Part shown: piece by piece, positions 9,055 to 16,394 of the stretch
How the letters are laid out: each line of letters begins with the position of its first letter
Numbering within the stretch: the stretch's first letter is position 1
Source: Myxococcota bacterium
GTDB taxonomy: Bacteria; Myxococcota_A; Bradymonadia; UBA7976; UBA1532
Assembly: GCA_023150895.1 (NCBI GenBank)
Contig: JAKLJY010000019.1
Coordinates: 23,375-87,374, forward strand
Direction of reading: 5' to 3'
Length of the DNA: 64,000 nt
Made by a program: the position numbers and the translations under genes
Notes under the pieces: model-generated
What the model was told of the DNA's origin: nothing
Seen by the model: the letters and a program-made list of their open reading frames with translations, nothing else
The model's database searches: none

Positions 9055-9492
9055 TCATCCCATCCGGCTGATGCCGTGATGGGCGATCTCCACGGTCTCG
9101 ACGAGGATGTCCGTGCCGGAGGAATCGAGCTGCGGGCCCTCCCACTTCACCGGCCAGGCCTGAAAGAAGTTCCAGCGCGTCACGGGCTCGCCCGCGTCAT
9201 CGCAGAGGATGATCGAGCCGTTCTTGCGGCGGACGCCCCCGGGGTTCTGCGTGAAACCCATGTGCCAGCCCTCGAGCATCTGGCTGTTCACGTAGCCGAC
9301 CTTCAGGACGAGGTTCGGGTAGCGACCCTGCCCGGGGAGCTTGTGCATCCGGTCGTTGACGCCGCCTTCCTGGAACTCGAGCGCTTCGATCTCGTGTTGC
9401 AGGCCGCTGATGCTCTGGAAGTGCGCCAGGGTGAGGCCGTCGATCTCGACCTTGAAACGGAACTTGCCGAGGGGGCGGTCGAACTTTGCCAT
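9055..9492 (-). CDS. eCIS inner tube protein (gp19/Afp1-Afp5 family), copy 1
   Basis: Structural subunit of the inner tube that is driven out by sheath contraction. 145 residues, standard family length. Family marks: F-R-F-K-V-E-I-D-G at 11-19, SISGLQHEIE near 27, and KNGSIILCDDAGEPVTRWNF followed by AWPVKWEGPQLD toward the C-terminus. It is a paralogue of the tube gene at 11970-12434. Being nearest the LysM protein gene, it may be the specialised first tube ring (Afp5-like), while the other is the main tube subunit; that split is inference from order. It starts 4 bases after the long sheath stop. Confidence 0.9.
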   Translation of the reverse strand: MAKFDRPLGKFRFKVEIDGLTLAHFQSISGLQHEIEALEFQEGGVNDRMHKLPGQGRYPNLVLKVGYVNSQMLEGWHMGFTQNPGGVRRKNGSIILCDDAGEPVTRWNFFQAWPVKWEGPQLDSSGTDILVETVEIAHHGISRMG

Positions 9493-9496
9493 CGGA

Positions 9497-11314
9497 CTAC
9501 TCCTCGTCCTGCTGCGCCTGATCCTCGAGGCGCTGGGAGACCCGGAACACGATGAACTCCACCGGCCGGCTGACGGCCAGACCGATCTCCGTCGTCATGA
9601 TACCGCGGTCGACGTCGTCGGGGGGATTGGTCTCTTCGTCGCACCGCACGAAGAAAGCGTCTTCGGGCGTCGGGCCGCTGAGCAGACCCCGCTCGCGGAG
9701 GCCCGCGAGGAACCCGACGATGGACCGCGTGACCCGCTTCCAGAGCTGCGGCCCATTGGGTTCGAAGACCGCCCATTGGGTGCCGCGTTCGATGGCGCAG
9801 GCGATGCTGCCGATCGTCCGGCGCACGTTGATGTAGCGCCACTCGGGGTCGCTGCTGCACGTGCGCGCGCCCCACACCCGCAGCCCGCGGGCGGCGAACG
9901 GCCGCAGGCAGTTGATGCCGGCGTTGTTCAACATCGCGAGGTGCGTGTCCTGGAGGATGACCTCGAGGTCGACGATGCCCTCGATGACCTCGTTGGCCGG
10001 CGCTTTGTGGATGCCCACGTCGCGGTCGATGCGCGAAATGATGCCCGACACGTGGCCACACGGCGGCACCGTCGACCGGCGACCGCCCCGGAGCGTGACG
10101 ACCCAGGGGAAATGAAACGCGGCGTGCGCCGAGTCGAACTGCTGCCGCCAGCGCATCGCCTCTTCGAAGTCACCGCCCGGGGGCATGTCGAGCAGGGCGA
10201 ACCAGTGGCGGGACCGCTCGCAGACGCTGATGGCGGCGTCCTGAACGACCTCGACGTCCCGCAGGCTGCGAAACCGCTTGCTGGTGCGATAGGCCGCCAT
10301 GAGGTCGGGCATGCAGAGGATGTCGATCTCGGGGTGCTCGACGAGCCCCCACAGGCCGCGGCGGTCCGTGGGTCCGCGGTCGTGACCGATGAAGTCGTCC
10401 GGTCCGAGGTTCGCGAGGCCATCCGAGCCCCCCGTCAACGAGACCTCGGCATGATCCATCGGGAGCGCGTGGCGCGGAGGCGTCTCGGGGCGCAGACAGC
10501 GGACCCGAACGAGCCGGCTCTGGTCGTTGACGATGCGCTCGACCCACCGGGGGCTGGCCCCGTGCAGCGAGAGGCGGTCGAAGCGCTCTTCGCGCTCGTA
10601 CTCGCGGACGTGGAGTTCGAACGAGTGGGGCGTGACGTACGTCGGCGCGCCGGAGAGGCGGGCGTGCCCGAGCGGCTCGGCGAGCACGAGCGTCTTGCCT
10701 TCGACCCGGCTGACGTAGACCCACTGCTCCTGCTGGGGGTCCTGGATGCAGACCAGGGTGCCCGCGGTGATGCCGTGGCTGCTCTTCACCTGAACGGATT
10801 CGTCGCCCGCATCGGCGTCCCGCGTCAGGAAGGTTCGCCCCTCCGAGGGGCTCGAGCGCAGCGACAGGCGCAGTGCGTTGCCCCAGACGCCCTCGTCTTG
10901 CGCCTCGACGAGCAGGGTCGCCTGCCCGGCCCGGTCCGGGACGGAGAACGCGGCGCGACGCGCGACGTCCTCGTCGGGGGCCCCCTGCGTCCGTGCGATG
11001 CGCAGCACGAAACAGGCGTCGCCCCCGTTGTCGAAGAAGCCCCGCAGCACCGACAACAGGTAGCTGTCCGGCAGCGGATCACCGAAGATCTCGGTGAAAC
11101 GCGCCTCGCTGGTGACCCGCACCGGGCGGTCGAGGGGACCCCGGCGCGTGATGCCCAGGAAAACCGGCACCCCCGTCTTGCCCAGCTCGAGCGGCGCGAC
11201 GCGCTGCTCGCTGGGTTCGTAGTAGACGCCGGGGGCCCGCAAGATCGCCATCTGTCTGAACCCCGTTCGCGGGGGCGACGAACGGCCCCGGGCCCGGTTC
11301 TGACCCCGCGCCAT
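9497..11314 (-). CDS. eCIS contractile sheath protein, long form
   Basis: Sheath subunit (Afp2-4 family), 605 residues if read from 11314. Core sheath motifs are present: L-R-A-P-G-V-Y-Y-E near the start, FFDNGGDACFVLRI near 97, and C-terminal NEVIEGIVDLEV, then ARTCSSDPEWRYINVRRT and ECIS-type ending EFIVFRVSQR. Relative to the 385-residue paralogue at 12532-13689 it carries about 200 extra residues between the first and last thirds, an inserted surface domain as in longer Afp sheaths. ATG at 11314 follows the upstream TGA directly (TGAATG, coupled). An in-frame ATG at 11251 begins MAILRAPGVYYE, which matches the usual family start better; either is possible. Confidence 0.9.
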   Translation of the reverse strand: MARGQNRARGRSSPPRTGFRQMAILRAPGVYYEPSEQRVAPLELGKTGVPVFLGITRRGPLDRPVRVTSEARFTEIFGDPLPDSYLLSVLRGFFDNGGDACFVLRIARTQGAPDEDVARRAAFSVPDRAGQATLLVEAQDEGVWGNALRLSLRSSPSEGRTFLTRDADAGDESVQVKSSHGITAGTLVCIQDPQQEQWVYVSRVEGKTLVLAEPLGHARLSGAPTYVTPHSFELHVREYEREERFDRLSLHGASPRWVERIVNDQSRLVRVRCLRPETPPRHALPMDHAEVSLTGGSDGLANLGPDDFIGHDRGPTDRRGLWGLVEHPEIDILCMPDLMAAYRTSKRFRSLRDVEVVQDAAISVCERSRHWFALLDMPPGGDFEEAMRWRQQFDSAHAAFHFPWVVTLRGGRRSTVPPCGHVSGIISRIDRDVGIHKAPANEVIEGIVDLEVILQDTHLAMLNNAGINCLRPFAARGLRVWGARTCSSDPEWRYINVRRTIGSIACAIERGTQWAVFEPNGPQLWKRVTRSIVGFLAGLRERGLLSGPTPEDAFFVRCDEETNPPDDVDRGIMTTEIGLAVSRPVEFIVFRVSQRLEDQAQQDEE

Positions 11315-11476
11315 TCAGCGCCGGGCGTCGTTGATTTCCTTGTTGATCGTGGAGATTTCCTTGATCCAGAGCTGCCGCTCGCGGTGCTCCATGGCCAGGA
11401 TGTCGTCCAGCGACCAGTGAAAGTGATACGCGATGTAGGCTACCTCTTGGAAGATGCGCTCCAAGGGGTAGCTCAC
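11315..11476 (-). CDS. 53-residue tail-locus protein (DUF6760-like)
   Basis: A short conserved-looking gene read from a GTG that overlaps the previous stop (GTGA). The product begins VSYPLERIFQEVAYIAYHFH and continues WSLDDILAMEHRERQLWIKE, ending NDARR. The Y-P-L-E-x-x-x-x-E-x-A-Y-x-A-Y-H-F-H-W-x-x-D-x-x-L-x-(L/M)-E-H-x-E-R pattern is one I associate with tiny proteins next to tail-assembly genes in eCIS and phage-tail loci (DUF6760). The stop abuts the long sheath ATG with no gap. A tail-assembly chaperone-like role is inferred from position only. Confidence 0.8.
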   Translation of the reverse strand: MSYPLERIFQEVAYIAYHFHWSLDDILAMEHRERQLWIKEISTINKEINDARR

Positions 11477-11844
11477 GATTCCCCCAGGTCAACCCCCAGA
11501 TCCAGTTCGTACTTGTGACCGCACGCCGGGCAGGTCGTCTTCAGCTTCGCGGAGCCCTCTTCGTTGATGCGCCGGTAGAACTCCTGGAGATACGCCAGGT
11601 CCGACGAGAAGAGGCCCTCGATCACACTGGGGTTCATGCTCGTCAGCGAGCCCAGCTTCACGATGACCCGCGAGAGCAGGATGATGACCAGATACGCCCG
11701 GTTCTGCTGGACCCGGTAGTCCTGCAGGGGGGCAATCTCGTCCTTGGCCGTGGCGAGCCGCATCACGCCTTCGCGGTGCAGCGTGCCGTTCGCGTCCACG
11801 AAGCCTTTGGGCAGGGTGAAAGGGAACTCGGTCTGAAACGCCAT
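11473..11844 (-). CDS. T4-type baseplate/tail assembly protein with C-terminal zinc motif
   Basis: 123 residues. The N-terminus (FPFTLPKGFVDANGTLHREG, then MRLATAKDEIAPL) matches the pattern of the T4 bacteriophage base plate protein family found in eCIS loci. The C-terminus holds C-P-A-C-G-H near residue 109, so at most two cysteines are available for a metal. First gene of the module after the terminator at 11905-11944. GAGG lies 7 bases before the ATG. It overlaps the 53-residue gene by 4 bases. It probably acts in cytoplasmic assembly and is not necessarily in the finished particle; that is inference. Confidence 0.7.
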   Translation of the reverse strand: MAFQTEFPFTLPKGFVDANGTLHREGVMRLATAKDEIAPLQDYRVQQNRAYLVIILLSRVIVKLGSLTSMNPSVIEGLFSSDLAYLQEFYRRINEEGSAKLKTTCPACGHKYELDLGVDLGES

Positions 11845-11904
11845 CGAAAGACCTCGAAACGACGTCCGTGGGTGAGCCGACGGGAGCCCGAACCCGGACC
11901 CCCC

Positions 11905-11944
11905 AAAAAACGAACCGGGTGGCAGCGCACCGCCACCACCCGGT
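11905..11944 (-). terminator. Intrinsic terminator inside the eCIS cluster
   Basis: On the minus strand a 9-bp perfect stem (ACCGGGTGG with CCACCCGGT) is followed within two bases by six T residues. It lies 26 bases past the stop of the tube gene at 11970 and before the module beginning at 11844. It should cut or attenuate transcription so that cap, short sheath and tube are made in excess over baseplate proteins. No clear promoter is visible between it and 11844, so read-through is presumably needed. Confidence 0.85.
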
Positions 11945-11969
11945 CAGTCGTCAGACGACGGGCGCTGAA

Positions 11970-12434
11970 TCAGCCGCCACCCTGGACGCGCTCGATGCGC
12001 TCCACGGCGAGCTCGATCTCTTCGACCGCGACGTCCGTGCCCTTGCCGTCGAGGGTCATGCCCTTCCACTTGCACGGCCAGGCTTCGAAGAAGTTGTAGC
12101 GCATGACCTCGGCACCGGAGTCGTTGCAGAGGATGATCGAGCCGCTCTTGCGCTCCACCTTCCCCTTGATCACGGTCTCGCGCCACTTCCACAGCTCGTC
12201 CGTCGAGACGTAGCCGCGCTTCAGGACGATGTTGCTGTACTTCGTGCGCCCGGGGCGCTTGCGCAGCTGAATGTCGTCGCCGTCCTGGAATTCGATGATC
12301 TCGGTCTCGGCATCGAGGCCCTCGACGTTTTTGAACGCCGCCTGGGTGACGCCCTCGATCTCGACCTTGAAGTTGAAGTGCCCGATGTGATCGAGCGACT
12401 TCCGCCGATTGTCAGCGCCCAACGCTCCTGCCAT
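11970..12434 (-). CDS. eCIS inner tube protein (gp19/Afp1 family), copy 2
   Basis: Tube subunit, 154 residues from ATG 12434. Family marks: F-N-F-K-V-E-I-E-G, NVEGLDAETEIIEFQDG, KSGSIILCNDSGAEVMRYNF and AWPCKWKGMTLDGKG. It follows the short sheath gene, so sheath and tube form a matched pair ahead of a terminator, which fits the main tube protein needed in many copies. A GGAG sits 7 bases before this ATG; an in-frame GTG two codons earlier is less likely. Confidence 0.92.
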   Translation of the reverse strand: MAGALGADNRRKSLDHIGHFNFKVEIEGVTQAAFKNVEGLDAETEIIEFQDGDDIQLRKRPGRTKYSNIVLKRGYVSTDELWKWRETVIKGKVERKSGSIILCNDSGAEVMRYNFFEAWPCKWKGMTLDGKGTDVAVEEIELAVERIERVQGGG

Positions 12435-12531
12435 AACCACTCTCCATTCAGCCGACGGCCGTCGTCCACGACGCGGGTCGGGCGTGGGTTGTCATCCAGG
12501 CCCGGGTGGGCCGGTTCGCGTACTCTAGCGA

Positions 12532-13689
12532 TTACTCCGAGACATCGCCACCGGTCGGCATCTGGCCGATGCGGAAAATGACGAATTCGGCCGGTTTCAC
12601 CGGGCACATGCCGATCTCGCAGACGAGCTGGCCGGCGTCGATGACCTCCGGGGGGTTCGTCTCGGCGTCGCACTTGACGTAGAACGCCTGCTCGGGGGTG
12701 GCCCCGAAGAGGGCGCCGTCCCGCCAGATGCGCAACAGGAACGCGGAGATGTTGCGCGTGACGCGCTTCCACAGCGTCTCGTCGTTCGGCTCGAAGACCA
12801 CCCACTGCGTGCCGCCCTCGATCGAGGCCTCGACCATGTTGAAGAGGCGGCGGACGTTGATGTAACGCCACTCGGGGTCGCTCGAGATGGTGCGGGCGCC
12901 CCAGACGCGGATGCCGCGACCGGTGAACTCGCGGATGCAGTTGATCCCCTTGGGGTTGAGGATGTCCTGCTCGCCCTTGGTGACCTTGTACTTGAGGCCG
13001 AGCGCGCCGCGGACGATCTCGTTGGCGGGCGCCTTGTGGACGCCGCGCTCGGCGTCGGAGCGGGCGTAGATGCCGGCCATGTGACCCGAGGGCGGCACGA
13101 AGATGTTGCCCTTCTGGGGGTCGTAGACCTCGATCCACGGGAAGTAGTAGGCGCCGTACTTGCTGTCGCGCGGCTTGGGCAGTTTGTCGACGCCGCCGTT
13201 CTCGATCGTCTCGGGGGCGTCGAGGATGGCGAAGCGATAGCGCATCTTTTCGCAGTGCGTCAGCACGGCGTCCTGGATGGCGGGCTCGGTCTGGCCGGGG
13301 GCGACGACGATGTTGATCTCGTCGACCTCCTCGAAGGCGTGCAGACCGGTGCGGGCGCCGGGGCCCTTGTCCTCACCGATGTAGAGCGCGGCCTTGCCGG
13401 CCTTGCCCTTGCCCTCGACCTCGGGGTCGCCCACGTTCAGCACGAAGCAGCGGGAGCCGCCATTGTTGAAGAACCCGTAGACGGCGTGCGCGAGCGTGCC
13501 CGCGTCCGCGAAGTCGCCGAAGTTCTTCGTGAAAGTGCTCCAGTTCGTGCAGAGGACGGGCTTGTTGACCGGGCCCTTCTTGCTCTCGCCGATGAAGCCG
13601 ACCGTGCTCGTGCCGACCGCTTCGATCGGCTTGCTCGCCCCGGGAACCTCTTCGACGTATACGCCTGGGGACAAGTACTCCGGCGCCAT
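12532..13689 (-). CDS. eCIS contractile sheath protein, short form
   Basis: Main sheath subunit candidate, 385 residues. It has the full set of sheath marks: Y-L-S-P-G-V-Y-V-E-E at the start, T-S-T-V-G-F-I-G, FFNNGGSRCFVLNV, then PPSGHMAGIYARSDAERGVH, KAPANE, RGIRVWGARTISSDPEWRYI and C-terminal EFVIFRIGQM. It is compact: none of the extra domain of the long paralogue at 9497-11314 is present. AAGGAG precedes the ATG by 6 bases, a strong ribosome site consistent with high expression. Between this gene and the cap gene are 114 bases holding a hairpin. Confidence 0.93.
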   Translation of the reverse strand: MAPEYLSPGVYVEEVPGASKPIEAVGTSTVGFIGESKKGPVNKPVLCTNWSTFTKNFGDFADAGTLAHAVYGFFNNGGSRCFVLNVGDPEVEGKGKAGKAALYIGEDKGPGARTGLHAFEEVDEINIVVAPGQTEPAIQDAVLTHCEKMRYRFAILDAPETIENGGVDKLPKPRDSKYGAYYFPWIEVYDPQKGNIFVPPSGHMAGIYARSDAERGVHKAPANEIVRGALGLKYKVTKGEQDILNPKGINCIREFTGRGIRVWGARTISSDPEWRYINVRRLFNMVEASIEGGTQWVVFEPNDETLWKRVTRNISAFLLRIWRDGALFGATPEQAFYVKCDAETNPPEVIDAGQLVCEIGMCPVKPAEFVIFRIGQMPTGGDVSE

Positions 13690-13775
13690 GATCTACTCCT
13701 TCTTGATCAGTCGATCAGCGGTAACGCGGTCTTTGACTTGACGTGCCGGCACTAAAGCCCGGCCGTCGGCACTTT

Positions 13776-13800
13776 GCAAGAATCTGCGTGAGGTTCTTGC
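13776..13800. other. Perfect 7-bp inverted repeat downstream of the cap gene
   Basis: GCAAGAA and TTCTTGC flank an 11-base loop, starting 3 bases past the stop of the DUF4255 gene. No T tract follows on either strand, so this is not a standard intrinsic terminator. It may be an mRNA processing or stability element between the cap and the abundant sheath message, or a protein site. The palindrome GTGCCGGCAC lies about 25 bases away. Confidence 0.4.
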
Positions 13801-13803
13801 GCT

Positions 13804-14391
13804 TCACTGGTCTATCCGGATGCTCTTCGTGGCGACGCGCTGGAGGTCGGCCGAACGACGGGGCGAGTTCAGCATCAGGCGGCAGCGATAGGCCACCGAC
13901 GGGCGGAGCTGTTCGCCGAAGCCGCGCCACAGCGACATGAGAAACTCGACGGAGACATCCTCGACGGGTCGCACCGAGATGCGCTCGTCCGGATCGAAGG
14001 CGTCGCCCTCGAGCAAGCTGCCCTCCAGCACCGGCGTGCCGAGGAGCGCGCGCATGGCCGCCCCCAGGAGTTCCTGCTGTTCGGCGTCTTCGTCGGCCCA
14101 CGCGCTCACGAGATAGTCGAGGCCGAGGGGGACGGGGGGGTCCTGATAGAACTCGCGGATGTCGCCGGTGGCGTCGATGCGGGACACGAGCGTCGGGACG
14201 AGCTCGCGGCGCTCCGTGAGCACCGCGACCCGGTACAGGTAAAGGCCCAGGGCGGGCAGACGCGTGAACTTCTCGCGCAGTGGGGGGCCCGTGACCACCT
14301 GAATGGTGCGACCGAGCAGCGCGCGGACCCCGTCCTCGAGGGCGGTCGAGAGGGACTCGGAGGTCTGCCGGAGGATTCGGTGCTGCGTCAA
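13804..14391 (-). CDS. eCIS cap/tube terminator protein (DUF4255, Afp16/Pvc16-like)
   Basis: Caps the distal end of tube and sheath. Read from TTG 14391 it has 195 residues, the usual size for this family. Recognisable segments: L-E-D-G-V-R-A-L-L at about 22-30, then LYLYRVAVLTERRELVP and PVPLGLDYLVSAWADEDAEQ, which correspond to the L-x-x-Y-L-Y and P-L-x-L-D-L-x-Y-L-x-T-A-(Y/W) marks of the family. The frame is open further upstream to TTG 14436, but the candidate promoter puts transcription start near 14428, inside that extension, so 14391 is preferred. The upstream SD is weak (GGGTGAGCGG). Confidence 0.8.
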   Translation of the reverse strand: MTQHRILRQTSESLSTALEDGVRALLGRTIQVVTGPPLREKFTRLPALGLYLYRVAVLTERRELVPTLVSRIDATGDIREFYQDPPVPLGLDYLVSAWADEDAEQQELLGAAMRALLGTPVLEGSLLEGDAFDPDERISVRPVEDVSVEFLMSLWRGFGEQLRPSVAYRCRLMLNSPRRSADLQRVATKSIRIDQ

Positions 14392-14434
14392 CCGCTCACC
14401 CGCTCTTCGCAAAACGTGTCGCCGGAGGTCCCGC

Positions 14435-14464
14435 AAAATAGAAAGAACTCGCGGCGACCGGCAA
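14435..14464 (-). promoter_or_regulatory. Candidate promoter for the eCIS cluster
   Basis: TTGCCG (14464-14459) and TATTTT (14440-14435) with an 18-base spacer on the minus strand. Start of transcription would fall near 14428, ahead of the cap gene and divergent from the lipoprotein promoter at 14572. Assigned by eye from consensus. Confidence 0.5.
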
Positions 14465-14571
14465 CGGAATTCGCCCGGAGCCCGGCGGCGTTGGCCCGTC
14501 GACGACGAAAGAGATCGCAGACGCCCCTCGTGCGTCTGGAGCGTCGAGGGCCACCGTCGGTCGGCCCCAGG

Positions 14572-14600
14572 TTGACCTCGATGGCCGCCGATGCTAGGTC
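14572..14600 (+). promoter_or_regulatory. Candidate sigma-70-type promoter for the paired lipoproteins
   Basis: TTGACC and TAGGTC separated by 17 bases, about 78 bases before the ATG of the first lipoprotein. The TAG-type -10 recurs in other promoters of this window. The intergenic stretch 14465-14571 holds nothing else that I can support. Confidence 0.6.
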
Positions 14601-14677
14601 TTTCGTCCCAAATGCTCGCCAGAACGCGCGTTCATTTTCGCCCGCTTTCCAAAGACCCCTGCCATCGAGGCAACGGC

Positions 14678-15526
14678 ATGAACCTGACCCGCACCCGGCT
14701 CGGTCTCTATCTCGCGAGTGCCCTGCTCTGGGCCTGCGGCGACGTGGAGATCAAGCCCGACTCGCGGTCCGGCGAGGACTTCGAGCGCGCCGGCGCCAGC
14801 CAGCTCTTCTTCGACAAGCTCACCGACGACTACGTCGACGGCCCGAACGGCGACAACACCGACTGGAAGTTCTTCAAGGTCCCCGCCAAGGGGTTCCTCA
14901 AGGTCACGGTCTACTGGGATACCAAGGACGTCGACGCCACGGCCGAGATCCGCGACCGCTTCGGCGCCATCATCCAGAATTGGGTGCATTCCAAGGAGGT
15001 CGAGAAGGACGAGCAGGAGATGAAGGTCGAGCCCGGCACGCACTTCATCCGACTGCACGTCGACAAGAAGGCCTCGGTCTACACGATGGACGTGACGTTC
15101 CAGGCGTTCGATACGGACGCCTCGGACGAGGCCATCCCCGAGGCCGTCGGCGGCGACGACCTGCTCGGCGAGCCCATCCCCGAAGCGATGCCCGCCGAAC
15201 CGATTCCGGGCAAGCCCCGCCCGCGCCCGGCGGGCAAACCCGCGCCCCGCCCCGCCGCCGCGCCGGCGGGCGGCAGCGTCGAGGGCACCATCTTCCGAAT
15301 CCTCGCGGGGCCCAACAACAAGGGCAGCATCGTGACGCTCAACGTGGGCGAGGAGAAGGGCATCCGCATCGGCAATCAGGGGCAGATCTGGTGCCCCGCC
15401 GGCGGCGCGCTGCCCGGCGGCACGATCAACGTGACGAAGGTGAACGCCAAGTCGGCGACGGCCGTCACGGCGGTCTCGCCCCAGCAAATCGGCAACTGTC
15501 GCGATGTGAAGGTGAACGCGCAATGA
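14678..15526 (+). CDS. Lipoprotein, paralogue of the next gene
   Basis: 282 residues from ATG 14678 (GAGG 7 bases upstream). Signal peptide with lipobox L-W-A-C, acylated Cys20, followed by G-D. Residues 30-145 are a beta-rich domain containing D-G-P-N-G-D-N-T-D-W-K, a phrase nearly repeated in the next protein. A Pro/Ala-rich linker (about 170-205) leads to a C-terminal domain (EGTIFRILAGPNNKGSIVTL and following, to residue 282). No named family recognised. The next gene starts within its stop codon. The pair lies divergent from the eCIS cluster, which does not by itself show a link. Location outer membrane or periplasm, inferred from the lipobox. Confidence 0.8.
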   Translation: MNLTRTRLGLYLASALLWACGDVEIKPDSRSGEDFERAGASQLFFDKLTDDYVDGPNGDNTDWKFFKVPAKGFLKVTVYWDTKDVDATAEIRDRFGAIIQNWVHSKEVEKDEQEMKVEPGTHFIRLHVDKKASVYTMDVTFQAFDTDASDEAIPEAVGGDDLLGEPIPEAMPAEPIPGKPRPRPAGKPAPRPAAAPAGGSVEGTIFRILAGPNNKGSIVTLNVGEEKGIRIGNQGQIWCPAGGALPGGTINVTKVNAKSATAVTAVSPQQIGNCRDVKVNAQ

Positions 15527-16386
15527 AGTCCGCACGACCGTGCCCGGCCCGCCGTCGGGACGCCCTGTTGCTCGGCCTGCTGATCGCCGGTTGCGGCACG
15601 GTGCCGCCGAACCTCGACGCCTCGGACGAAGGCGACAACGAGCGCGACCGCGCGCTGGCCGTGTTCATCGACCGCAGCGTCACCGACCGGCTCGACGGCG
15701 ACAACGGCGACAACACCGACTGGAAGTACGTGGACGTGATCGAGCAGGGCAAGCTCAAGATCACCGTCAGCCTCGACCACCCCGAGAACATCGATCAGGG
15801 CGAGGTCGAGCTGACCGACGAGTTCGGCAGCCGAGTCGACCGCGCGGTCATCGAGCCGAATCAGCCCGTCTACGTCTTCAATCAGCAGATTCGCAAGCCC
15901 ACGAAATTCTTCGTGAAGATCTTCGCCCGGCACGGAGGGACGCCCTACACGGTGGGGAGCGCGCTCGAGCTGCCGCCGCCTCCGCCGGAGCCGACGGTCG
16001 TCGCCGCCCCGGCGCCACCGCCCCCCCCGCCGATGGAGCCCGCGGTGCCCCGCGTCGGCCCGAAGAAGCCCGCGGTGGTCAAACCGGGCCCGCCGGCGCC
16101 GGCGCCGGCCACGGCCGCGCCGCCCCCGCCCCCGGCCGCCGCCAAGTTCGGCGGGCGCGTGATTCGAGTCATCCCCGCGGAGGACCAGAACTCGGTCACC
16201 ATCTCCATCAAACTCGACGATGGGGCCGTCGTGGCGGTCGGCGACCGCGGCACGGTCTTCAAGAGTGGTGAGAGCATCGGCGATCTCCAGATCACCTCCG
16301 TGAGCGGCCGCAACGCGCAAGCCAAGGTGAACAAGCCGCCGCACCTCTTCAACGGTAGCCTGACGGTCCAGATCCGGGGGCGCTGA
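15523..16386 (+). CDS. Lipoprotein, paralogue of the preceding gene
   Basis: 287 residues, start overlapping the upstream stop (ATGA). Lipobox I-A-G-C, acylated Cys24. The N-domain carries D-G-D-N-G-D-N-T-D-W-K, matching the neighbour, with the same layout (D-x-(A/G)-E-(I/V)-x-(D/L) and FG ahead of a proline-rich linker near 150-200). The C-domain (GGRVIRVIPAEDQNSVTISI, then GDRGTVFKSGE) is the counterpart of the neighbour's C-domain and resembles small beta modules. The lower similarity in C-domains suggests an old tandem duplication. Function unknown. Confidence 0.8.
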   Translation: MKSARPCPARRRDALLLGLLIAGCGTVPPNLDASDEGDNERDRALAVFIDRSVTDRLDGDNGDNTDWKYVDVIEQGKLKITVSLDHPENIDQGEVELTDEFGSRVDRAVIEPNQPVYVFNQQIRKPTKFFVKIFARHGGTPYTVGSALELPPPPPEPTVVAAPAPPPPPPMEPAVPRVGPKKPAVVKPGPPAPAPATAAPPPPPAAAKFGGRVIRVIPAEDQNSVTISIKLDDGAVVAVGDRGTVFKSGESIGDLQITSVSGRNAQAKVNKPPHLFNGSLTVQIRGR

Positions 16387-16394
16387 GCGCATCC

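Noticed and set aside
2755..9555. Very long plus-strand open frames (924 and 1312 codons) antisense to the eCIS genes.
   Set aside because: They lie opposite well-supported minus-strand genes, read as Arg/Gly/Ala strings without family motifs, and are expected from high G+C content.
13750..13800. Sigma-54 promoter near GTCGGCACTTTGCA.
   Set aside because: The spacing between the GG and GC elements is too short for a -24/-12 promoter.
14392..14436. N-terminal extension of the cap protein from TTG 14436.
   Set aside because: The predicted transcription start near 14428 lies inside it and it has no SD or family similarity.
1..14464. Prophage.
   Set aside because: Only tail-type genes of the eCIS parts list are present; no integrase, capsid, terminase, portal or lysis gene in the window.
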